Assembly: GCA_000697055.1 (NCBI GenBank)
Contig: JNDT01001453.1
Coordinates: 1-53,865 of the forward strand
Length of the DNA: 53,865 bases
Direction: 5' to 3'
DNA from: Saksenaea vasiformis B4078
Lineage: Eukaryota; Mucoromycota; Mucoromycetes; Mucorales; Saksenaeaceae
In this document: positions 45,255 to 53,865 of the stretch, in pieces
Layout: each line of letters begins with the position of its first letter
Position numbering within the stretch: the first letter of the stretch is position 1
Translations under genes and position numbers: made by a program
Notes under the pieces: generated by a model
Seen by the model: the letters and a program-made list of their open reading frames with translations, nothing else
Databases searched by the model: none
What the model was told of the DNA's origin: nothing

Positions 45255-45525
45255 GGCACGAGCGGCGGGATACCTTCGGGGTAAGTAAAATATATTACCG
45301 CTCATTTCATTTTACTAACCATGAAACGTGTTATATGCCGCTCCAATAAACCTTGCGTTCATGGAAAGACCCAAGTTTATGTAAGCAATATATCGAGCTT
45401 TCTGCCGTAGTCGGTATACTAAGTACGTATGCTTCTTTTCTTTTCAGTCAAAGATTGGTTCTTTTTGGGCATAAGGTTTGTTTAGATTAGTGTAAGGCAT
45501 ATTTCAATAAACAGTAGAAGTACCA
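45255..45525 (+). repeat. Composite repeat, copy C (3' half only)
   Basis: Matches the right half of copy B (about 51615-51885): GGCGGGATACCTTCGGGGTAAG, TTTACTAACCATGAA, TGCCGCTCCAATAAACCTTGCG, GACCCAAGTTTATGTAAG, and the same end TTCAATAAACAGTA near 45520. The left half, with the tandem units and the GTCCCGAAC block, is absent. Such left-end truncation, with the AATAAA end kept, suits copying by reverse transcription. Confidence 0.6.
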
Positions 45526-45758
45526 GCCAATGTGAACGTTTCTGCGCATTCATCTGGTCCCTTGTCAACATAATGATGAGCCAATTTTTAAGCGGCGAAT
45601 TGCTCAAAAAAGCCATGCCAAGATCGCACGTGCGCCCTGAGTTTCCGGCACGAACAACTGTATGAATGGCTGGGCATTTGTGAAGCTGCGCTCTCTTCCC
45701 GAATAACCGAAGTTGCATCTCCTTTTTTTTTTTCCATTAATCAACAAACATTCTGTGA

Positions 45759-47858
45759 ATGACTTCCAACGCCGATATGGATAATGAAATACTCTTTTGC
45801 CGCTGGCAAGCTTGCGACAAAACATACTTGGACCCCGAACAACTTTATAGCCATCTAACAAACGACCATGTTGGTCGAAAATCCACTGGCAATCTCTGTC
45901 TCACTTGTCATTGGGAAAACTGCGAAGTTTCAGTAGTTAAGCGAGATCATATAACCAGCCATCTTCGTGTTCATGTACCATTAAAGCCGCACCATTGTAG
46001 TGTGAGTACAGAGAACCAAAAAAACAGACAATACCTTACAATGTGCTCACCCCATTGTTTTGTGCTCAGGTTTGTAACAAGTCATTTAAGCGACCACAGG
46101 ACTTGAAGAAACATGAAAAAATACACAGCGAAGAACATTCAACGACGCTGCGCAACCAGCCAAGGTCCTCTTCTCGCATTGTTCACCCCCTTACTCCTCC
46201 CAGACCGAACAATGCTGAGATATCTTTATCGCCGACCACAACCTTGGATCATAATTCTCCTCAAAGAGTTCCTGTCTCGCCTCCACAGAGCACGTATTCT
46301 GAAGGTAAAACGAATCAGGCCCTGTATCACAGACTGATGATTTATTTTTGGTGTTTTTTTTTATGTATACACAGACAGTTGGTTACCTTGCAACGTCTCT
46401 CCCATGACGGATTCTTACGATCACTTTGGTGCTCGTCAGCCTTCACCGGCCGTTAAACCCGAACCGACCACTCCGTTTTCATACCAAGGTCTTGACCCAG
46501 CCTTTGGCTGTGGTCCGTATGACGCATACAATGCTGAACAGGTACTGAATAGTTTGATTTTCCCTGAGCCAAGCATGAAGGCGGAATACAATCCAGGTAA
46601 CGTGCAAGGCTGTGCGAATTTTCGGTCCTAATTTCGGCAACACTTAGATATTGCTGGTCGACTTGATGTACTACGGAACATGATGGATACAGGAGCAATC
46701 AACCCACAACAATTAAACATAGACGTCAACAATGATCAGCAACTAGAAGATGTGAATAACTGGTTGCAACAATTATCAAACAGTATCCAATCAGAAGGAG
46801 TAGCATCCCCTGATCATCAAGCTGGGAGAACAATGATGCATAGCGGAGAAATGTGCACCAACTATTCACATGCTACTATGCCATCCATCAACACAAACTC
46901 ATACACGTACAGTTCAAATTCGGACTATACGAATCTGATGCTTCAATCGTTTAATTTCAACCAACCTGATGCTGTTCCTGCATCAACTAACGGCGCTGCT
47001 CTCTATCCATCACCAGAGCAGGACACTTACGTTCGATCATACCCTATGCCTCCCGGACCCATGCCAATGGAGTTTGATCCATCCACACCAAATCACCTTT
47101 ATGGCAACATGTCATTTGCACCTGAAACTAACAACACAGTTCCCATGGGTTATTCCGATCCCTCTGTTCAGCAACAACAACAACAACAACCTCCAATGTA
47201 CACAGGTGGTACCGGTATGATGACAGGTTCAAGATACCACTACACAGCTGCTCCAGGTATTGCTGCTGATGGTTTCGCACCGTACGTCCGTAGTGCGTTG
47301 AATTACACAAGCAATGAGGACAGCGTGAAATACAAGACCTCCAAGTATAAGACTTCAGCTAATCCGTCGGCAGGTGAATCTCAGAAAGAGGAGGTGTCGC
47401 AATCTTTCAAACCAGTGAAGGAGTCACCAGTGCAGCACGAAGAAAAGAAAAATCTGGCAACACTGGTCAACGTCTTTGCAGGTGCTGGAGAATCTTCACC
47501 GAAGGAGTCGAAGAAGAAGGAAAGAGAAGAAAAGTCTGAACTCAGCACACCTGCCAAGAAATCACCGGTTAACAAGGATGTTATGGATCTTCTTGTCAGT
47601 GATCTCATGGACATGTCCATTGAAACATCCAAAGACAAAACTTCCCGGGGGGCTGAAGAGAAAGACAGCAAGAAAAAGTCAGTGTTGTACCCTTCATCGG
47701 CGGACAAGAAAACAAAGGCCAATGCAGAACAGCATCGGGAATTGCTAGAGAAGATTGGCCAATGGGTCAATGAGAGTTATGCTAGAAGAAAGAAAGAAGC
47801 AGGCCAAGTTTCACAGCCATCATCATATATGACGAGAGGAACAGTCCAAGTTCAGTAA
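45759..47858 (+). CDS. RIM101: PacC/Rim101-type pH-response zinc-finger regulator
   Basis: Four exons fit in phase: 45759-46001, 46070-46304, 46375-46596 and 46648-47858, about 636 residues. Three C2H2 fingers lie near residues 13-110. Finger 1 is [20 protein letters not shown], with NDH completing it. Finger 2 is [20 protein letters not shown] with SHLRVH. Finger 3 is [20 protein letters not shown] with H. The RPQDLKKH helix and [12 protein letters not shown] are typical of PacC/Rim101, which is cleaved in response to alkaline pH and then controls pH-dependent genes. The rest is low complexity (Pro/Ser/Asn, seven Gln near 47170) with a C-terminal coiled region [20 protein letters not shown], the part expected to hold the processed tail. 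The second finger begins before the first intron and the third is joined across it. Confidence 0.92.
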
Positions 47859-48111
47859 ACTGCTTGAGCTTCCCGTGGAACTATCGTCACCTACTAACCG
47901 TATTTGGTACAATTCTTCCTACACCGTCTTGAACGAAAATGACCATTTCTGGTCGTCAAATAAAAAATCATGTAAAGCGAATATACACACATCTGGATGA
48001 TATGACGCATGTGATATAAAAAACCCCAGACTCATATTTAATTCATCAAAATTCACCTTTCTTTTTTAATACCCCAATTTTTTTCCCTTCTTCTTTTTTT
48101 ACTTTGCTTAC

Positions 48112-50790
48112 ATGAATCAAAGTAAGTGAATCTTTTTCCCCGTCACTTCTTCCTAACCATACATTTTAAAAACTACTAGGTGGTTACTTAGGAGTCGCAG
48201 CTGCCGGTCTCGGTGGTGTGCTTGGAAGCATGTATCTTGATTCGCGCTTTCTGCTTAGCCGAGATTGGCACCAGTTGAGGACAGGAGCTGCAGCACAATT
48301 ATAGTAGGACAAGTCAAACGAAAACAATTCGTGTCGCGTGGTCTTCCTTACCCATTCTTTTTTCTTTTTTTAGTACTCGTTATTGGACCTGGAAAGATAG
48401 ACTTCATTTGTATTATCGGTTTAAAGATAAAGCACAAGCAACCCCAGACCGCGTATTTGTATACTTTGAAGATAAGCAATATACTTTTAGACAACTCGAA
48501 AATGGTATGTGTATACTGCAAAACTCTTTTCTTTTTTCTTTTTTTTTTCTAATTCGTTCTTATGTAGCATCGAATCGTCTGGTAAGATGACTTGCCCAGT
48601 GTCCAAGAAAATAGGAAATTAAATTGCTTGCAGGCTCACTGGTTACTTGCGCAAGGTGTGAAGAGAAAAGGTAATTGCAAACACACTGCATGATACATTA
48701 TCTTAGAAAGGTTTTTCAAACAGACACGGTGTGCATGATGATGCAGAACCATCCAACATTCTATATCATACTGTTTGCCATCATGAAAATTGGCGCTGTC
48801 CCTTCCTTGATCAACACCAATTTATCGGAAGACTCATTACTGCATTGCATCAAGGTTTGCAGCGCGCGTCTCTTCCTTTTCGATCCCATATACGAGAAGC
48901 AAGTCGCTACAATTGTATCTGCACTCCATGACTCGAACGTGTCGTTATATGCTTATGGAGAAGCCACGGAAGAAAACGACTTGGCCACAATTGATATCGC
49001 TCCAACTGTTACCCCGTCGTTTCTGGCCGGATTTCCCGATACAGATACAGGCGATGACTATCTTAAGGGGATTGATAATTCCGATGCCGCAATGCTGATC
49101 TACACAAGGTAAAAGAGCTGACTAAAACCGATTGTCTGTGCTCATCTCTTTTACTGTAACACATAGTGGTACGACCGGATTGCCTAAGGTACGGAGAAGA
49201 GGCTGATTAATGGACTTACCCATATATGTACTCACTTCTTCACCTTGTCAGGCTGCCATCAGTCAGCATGCTCGGATGTCATGTAAGTCCTTGTGTCTTG
49301 TCAGTAAACCATACCATGCTTACTTCATTGTCAGTTGGTGTACAGATGTTTAGTGGTGTAGCAACTGTGCAGCCGACAGACAGAGTATACTGTGTATTAC
49401 CTCTTTACCACAGTTCAGGAAGTAAGAAGTACTCACATTCTGCCCCAGATACTAAGTAGATTCCTTTAGTCATTGTATCTACTTTTTCAGCTCTGCAAGC
49501 AGGTGCATCCATTGTACTTGGTCGCAAGTTTTCTGCAAAAAGATTCTGGGACGATTGTGTCAAACACCAGGTGACAGTCTTTACTGTACGTCTCTCCTTC
49601 GTGTAGCAAAATCATGTGTATAACAATAACTGTAGTACATCGGTGAATTCTGCAGATATCTTCTTAGTCAACCTCCACATCCCCAGGAGAGAAACCATTC
49701 CGTTCGTCTCGTTTACGGAAATGGCATGCGACCCGACGTCTGGGAAAGATTTAGAGAACGGTAATCTCGGCTGTGGCTGTGAACTTACCTAATCACAATT
49801 ATTTTAGGTTTGGAATCCCAAATATATGCGAGTTTTACTCGGCCACAGAAGGTAACCTTATTTTGTACCTTTACGTCGACTAACAGCCTGTATGTAGCAC
49901 CTACCAGTCTGTTCAATCTGAACACAAGCGGTTTTGGTGCTGGTGCAGTAGGCCATCGTGGCTACTTGTTTCGCGCACTTCGCTCTGAGCTCAAGTTAAT
50001 CAAAATCGACCCCATCACGGAAGAGCCTGTCCGAGGAGCCAATGGTCTCTGCGTTGAGGTACAGAGATACACATCCAGTAAATTGGATAGGATTAGCTCA
50101 ACTGTATTTCTGCTAGTGCAAATTTGGTGAACAAGGCGAGCTTGTTGTCCGCATGGACCCAGATAGCCCGGTGCAATTCAGTGGCTACTACAAAAATAAA
50201 AACGCGACTAGCAAGAAGATACTGAAAGACGTACTGACGAAAGGTGATATGTAAGTTTCTCCTGCTATGCTTCTGTACATTCACATTAATAACTTTTTGT
50301 TCTACGTAGGTATTTCCGCAGTGGTGATCTTTTGAAACTCGACAAAGATGGCTTCTATTTCTTTGGTGATCGTGTTGGTGACACTTTCCGATGGAAATCC
50401 GAAAACGTCGCCACGACAGAAGTAGCTCAGGCTATGGGCATCTTTCCTGGAATTGCCGAAGCAAATGTGTACGGCGCGCTCGTCCCTCATCACGATGGCC
50501 GTGCCGGCATGGCTGCACTTGTGCTGCAGAAAGGTGCTAAAGTTGACTTCAAGGCATTGTATCAATACCTACGTCGAAAGTTACCGCGTTATGCCATCCC
50601 CGTATTTGTCCGCTTTGTACCAGCCATGGAAATGACAGGAACTTTCAAGGTCCAGAAAGTTGAGTTCAGGAACCAAGGTATCGATCTTTCCAAGGTATCC
50701 GATCAGATTTACTGGTTGCGTGGAGATACGTACGTGCCGTTTACTCAAGAAGACTACGCTCGTATACAAGCAGGAGAGGTGAAACTTTAG
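48112..50790 (+). CDS. FAT1: Very-long-chain acyl-CoA synthetase / fatty acid transporter (FAT1/FATP type)
   Basis: Fifteen exons fit in phase: 48112-48121, 48180-48303, 48374-48504, 48568-48581, 48634-48670, 48724-49108, 49167-49188, 49252-49282, 49335-49421, 49491-49585, 49636-49760, 49808-49851, 49898-50058, 50117-50250 and 50310-50790, about 626 residues. It activates imported or very-long-chain fatty acids to acyl-CoA. A short N-terminal hydrophobic stretch ([20 protein letters not shown]) anchors it. The AMP-binding motif is [20 protein letters not shown], split over three exons. The VLACS/FATP motif follows: [20 protein letters not shown], then [20 protein letters not shown]. Near the end come [20 protein letters not shown] and [19 protein letters not shown]. 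An AATAAA lies at 50817-50822. The fourth exon is only 14 bases. Confidence 0.94.
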
Positions 50791-50814
50791 AAGTCTTCCG
50801 CCTTAGAATATATT

Positions 50815-51895
50815 CAAATAAACTACTGGATTTGGAATACCCATTTGCGTCTATTCGAAGATATTCGGCGTTACTTCCAGATAAACTCTGCGCTTTGAAA
50901 TACGTATTTTTACGTTCATCGGATGCTATGATTTGCGTGTCATACTCTTCCACGTTGCGTTTCTGTCACTGATAGCTTTCCATTATCTAAGGCAGAGGCA
51001 GGAATTCATTGTCTCGTGCAAATGACGTGATAAAGATAGGGCTCGATATCTGGTGTTCAAGATAGGATACCATCGTCTCGTGCAAAGGATCAATCAGTGA
51101 TCGGATTTTTTTTTTATTTCATGCAAAGAGTGTGTGAAAGGTACGATGTTTTTTATCTCACACAAAAGGCAAGTCGATGATAGGGTACCATCGTGTCATG
51201 CAAAGGGGTGAATCAGTGATCGGGTTCTTTTGACTCATAAAAACGGTGTCTCAGAAACAGGGATTCCGTCGTCTCATGCAAAAAGTGTGCTGAAGATAGG
51301 TTCCTTTTATCTCACACAAAAAGGATGTCTCAGATAACGGAAAGTGATGCATATTTTTTTTGTACACCGTTTAGGCTGCATGACCGCTGTCCCGAACCGT
51401 CTTGGCTGTGTTGGTGCTTTATGCCCATACTCAAAGTACGTAAACGTTGTCACACACACACTCAGTATCGCTCATCTCCCGCAACAGATTGCCAGACGAT
51501 GTATCGCTTCAAGTCCTCTGCACGCCGTTCAAAAATGGCTGCTCCAATGCCATCGGGTCACCCCTAATCTCTCGCCGCCCCCACCGAATCAGGTGCGGGG
51601 CTTTGGCCCCCGTTGATGGGCGGGAGTACCCTTCGGGGGTAAGTGAAATGGCATCCAAAATATTATCCATTTACTAACCATGAATTATTTTTTATGCTGC
51701 CCAAATAAATTTTGCGTCCACTGGAGAGACCAAGTTCATGTAAGTTGATTAATCCTCAGATGAAACATTGATGTACTAATGACCGCATATTCGATCCTTC
51801 TTTAGCGCAAACTTGTCTCTTCAGAGGCGCAAGATTTATTTAGTGTAGCGTAAAAGATAATTCAATAAACAGTATATGCCCTTTAAACATTATTT
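50815..51895 (+). mobile_element. Composite repeat, copy B
   Basis: The order of parts is a TTTGCG/GCGCAAA-rich end (50830-50955), a degenerate minisatellite (50990-51345), and a block with GCATGACCGCTGTCCCGAAC and ATCGCTTCAAGTCCTCTGCA. Then come CCTTCGGGGGTAAGTGAAATG, a TTTAGCGCAAA segment, and the end TTCAATAAACAGTATATGCCC near 51860-51885. The same order, in reverse complement, is seen at 31315-30375. Sequence at 50841-50955, read in reverse, matches 31175-31310 (GCGCAGAGTTTATCTGG versus GCGCAAAGTTTATTTGAG). No protein domain is encoded. Class is unknown; non-autonomous retroposon is my best guess. The left edge overlaps the FAT1 polyadenylation signal, so the boundary is approximate. Confidence 0.62.
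50990..51345 (+). repeat. Degenerate minisatellite, about 36-40-bp units
   Basis: About nine units share GATAGGGTACCATCGTCTCATG followed by CAAA and a GTGT(C)TCA end. Variants include TCTCGTGCAAA, TTTCATGCAAAG, TCTCACACAAAAGG and TGTCATGCAAAGG. Units are diverged, so the array is old. It lies inside copy B of the composite repeat. Confidence 0.75.
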
Positions 51896-52427
51896 TTTTG
51901 GCTTATGCGAAAAATTGAGCTCGGTTGAATAACAGGATAAATCAATCCCCGATCGTAGTGGGAGAATCAGCAGTGACTTGGCGAAACAGGGCCGGTGTCT
52001 CAATATGTAAGGAGACGACCAGCGTCGCACGCTACCTAGCGCTTCAGGGCTGGTACAACTTACAGATACCGCAGCTCTCGCCATGTGCACACGATTCCTC
52101 GTTCTTTGACGCGTTCAAATGACGGATCCTGACGCAGGAGAACAGGTCAAGGCTGGAGAACCTTCGAGATGATTGTCTATAATGGCATTAGTGTCAATCG
52201 CAAAATTACCTCAAATACAAGTGCCCGCATTTGTAGAGCCAGTCTTATTATCGTGTTCTCATCGAGATCGCTTGATAGGATGGGGAGAGGTTCATTCTAG
52301 ACGATGACTAGCAGCAATTATAGGGCACGCTAACTAACGCGCGACGAACAGCTACGAGCGCAAGGACATTTACCACCCTCATCTTCACCACCAACGGACG
52401 TATAATTCGTGGGAAACAAGCCAAGAA
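51896..52427. other. Spacer between composite repeat B and the LINE tail
   Basis: No gene is seen. Given its position it may be part of the LINE whose 3' end follows, but the frames are broken and no domain was recognised. Confidence 0.4.
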
Positions 52428-53052
52428 TTGACCATGTTACAAGACAGCGATTGCCGAGTCCACTCCAAGAACCGAATGAAACCAGGTCCGTCAGAGACAA
52501 CAAGCCGAGGAGGACCGCCTGCTTATCCTCGCGCGACACCTAAAGCATGGCGTAGCTTCTGGAAAGCAACTTTTCCCTACAAAGCACATACGCTCCTGTG
52601 GCGAATCTATCACAATAGTCTCCCCCACCGATCTCGTTTACATGCTATATCCCCACAGAGTTCCGGCCGCCAATTGCTCCCTCTGCGGTCAGAACGAAAC
52701 ACGCGAGCACTCTCTGTGGTCCTGCCCACAAAAACAAGTCATCTGGACCCGTCTGGCCCGCCAGTTCCTTCTCTCACCCACTTCTCTCACCTCTGCCCAT
52801 ATTTTGACCGTCCACCCTCTCCCACTCCCTCTTCACTCCCACCTCAACATCGATTTCTACACTTTTCTTGCCTGTATTACTGTGACCATATGGCATGCCC
52901 ATTGGGACTCGGTCTTCAACTCCACTCCTTTTCATCCTTCCCGTATCGCTGCCAAAGGCATTCTTCTTCTCCGCAAAACCAGTTTAGAAAATTCAGTCAA
53001 TACTTACTTAGTTCATCTTCAACATGTGACCGCAAATCGCGGCACTAAATAA
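52428..53052 (+). pseudogene. LINE reverse-transcriptase tail (zinc-binding domain), frameshifted
   Basis: Frame 1 gives AWRSFWKATFPYKAHTLLWR and IYHNSLPHRSRLHAI. A frame change near 52640 passes to NCSLCGQNETREHSLWSCPQ, with C-x2-C ... H-x4-C spacing, then KQVIWTRLARQFL. The frame stays open to a stop at 53050-53052. This is the reverse-transcriptase zinc-binding region found at the C-terminus of non-LTR retrotransposon ORF2. The polymerase domain itself is not visible upstream, so this is a 5'-truncated or decayed copy. Either the frameshift is real decay or a small sequence error. Confidence 0.75.
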
Positions 53053-53467
53053 ATCATTCTACGTTTAAAATTTTTTGGTTTTTATTTAACGTCACATTTG
53101 AACACGGCGTCTTGGTCAGACATATTTGCTCGTGACAGCTCAGAAGGGAGGGGGGAGGAAAAACCCTGTGGAGAGACAGGGAAAAGGTCGTGGGTGTGGG
53201 GTAAAAGGAACGGATAGTATAAGGACTAAGAGGGAAAAGGGGAGAAGAGAAAGAGGGAAAAGAAAGCAAAGAGAGGAAGGTGTCAGTGTGAGGAGTCTAG
53301 CCTGGTTCAAGAGGAGGAGAATCGAGCCACTGTAGGAGGGCCTGTCCCGGATCTGGATCGTAGTATTGTCGAGGATCTGACCCTGGGTGTTGGTGTGCAT
53401 CCAGTTCAGCGAGAATGGTACAGACCACCGGCCAGAGTGTGTGAAGCTGCTGAATAAATCATTCTAC
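53048..53467 (-). mobile_element. 5'-truncated retroelement insertion with 15-bp target-site duplication
   Basis: The 15-mer AATAAATCATTCTAC occurs at 53048-53062 and again at 53453-53467, flanking 390 bp. Read on the minus strand the insert begins in an open frame (TLWPVVCTILAELDAHQHPG, then ALLQWLDSPPLEPG and a stop near 53300). It passes into a pyrimidine-rich 3' untranslated part and ends with AATAAA (complement at 53081-53086) and an A-rich tail next to one duplication. Truncated 5' end, A-rich 3' end and a target-site duplication together are the hallmark of LINE-type insertion. The parent family is not recognised. Confidence 0.72.
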
Positions 53468-53865
53468 AGTGTTTTGCGTGTAATTTTGCGTCGAATGAGT
53501 TTTTTTTTGCGCTGGCCAATGGCATTAATTTGCGTTGTCCGTTGTGGCACCCTTCAGGACGCATCATTCGTTCGATCATGCAAAGATGACGGAGGAAGGC
53601 TCACAAATGTCCCATTACCTATATACATGCATACGGCAATAACTATTAGCCATCGTTAGCTGATGTCCTCTACGTTGCAGATATCGAAGTTGTAAGATGA
53701 CTTTATACGGTATATATATACGCTACGACAAACAGCCAAGATGCTTGAGTATAGTAAACCATGACGAGAGATAGCAAAAGAAGCAGGATTTAATGTCGGA
53801 ATAGGCATTGGACTGCGAAGTATCATCATTAAAATTCACAACGAGAATGAAGGTGTAGCAGTGCT
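53468..53865. other. GCGCAAA-rich repeat and window end
   Basis: 53468-53560 in reverse complement resembles 1555-1640 (CGCAAATT...CCATTGG...GCGCAAAA...CGCAAAACACTGTA). It is probably a diverged copy of the same dispersed repeat, or the continuing 3' flank of the interrupted LINE. No gene is seen to the window end. Confidence 0.45.

Noticed and set aside
53126..53400. Open frames on both strands in the purine-rich tract
   Set aside because: Low-complexity A/G (C/T) sequence lacks stops by composition. It lies in the 3' untranslated part of the nested retroelement.

Overview
The window looks like nuclear DNA of a filamentous fungus, most likely Mucoromycota (inference). Almost every gene is split by 45-70 nt GT-AG introns with CTAAC/CTAAT-type branch sites, some first exons are only 3-10 nt long, and the gene set is eukaryotic and fungal: PacC/Rim101, CHMP7, Lcp5/neuroguidin, ELF1, RPS16, 14-3-3, MIC60, RCL1, a siderophore-type MFS carrier and a FAT1-type acyl-CoA synthetase. 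Gene models were built by hand from reading-frame continuity across splice sites. Unless stated otherwise, codon phase agrees at every junction.

Left part (1-13.2 kb), accessory in character. It opens with a decayed Fanzor gene, the eukaryotic relative of TnpB RNA-guided nucleases. A large imperfect palindrome follows directly. On the minus strand lies an intact five-exon gene joining a MACPF-like domain to about 17 Sel1 repeats, six of them nearly identical 108-bp tandem copies. Then come a Tc1/mariner transposase relic, long gene-poor stretches and a six-exon bHLH regulator.

Middle (13.2-34.1 kb), dense housekeeping genes: CHMP7 (ESCRT-III), an F-box/LRR-like protein, neuroguidin/Lcp5, cytosolic aspartyl-tRNA synthetase, an aftiphilin-like AP-1/clathrin accessory protein, elongation factor ELF1, an ASA1/GNB1L-type WD40 protein, a mitochondrial CECR5/HDHD5-type HAD phosphatase, RPS16 (with a possible intronic C/D snoRNA) and 14-3-3. 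A copy of a roughly 1-kb composite repeat sits at 30.4-31.3 kb.

Right part (34.1-53.9 kb): a weakly supported orphan gene, a siderophore-transporter-like MFS gene with a GC-AG intron, RCL1, MIC60, PacC/Rim101 and a 15-exon FAT1-type acyl-CoA synthetase. The end is again repeat-rich: a second full copy of the composite repeat in the opposite orientation (a partial third copy is at 45.3 kb), the 3' end of a LINE, and a 5'-truncated retroelement inserted beside it between 15-bp target-site duplications.

The genes are independent single units, not operons. Functional themes are translation and ribosome biogenesis (RPS16, AspRS, RCL1, Lcp5), membrane remodelling and mitochondria (CHMP7, aftiphilin-like, MIC60, CECR5), and nutrient or pH response (PacC, siderophore carrier, FAT1). 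The most unusual material is the Fanzor relic with its palindrome, the MACPF-Sel1 gene with a homogenised repeat array, and the previously unnamed composite repeat family.
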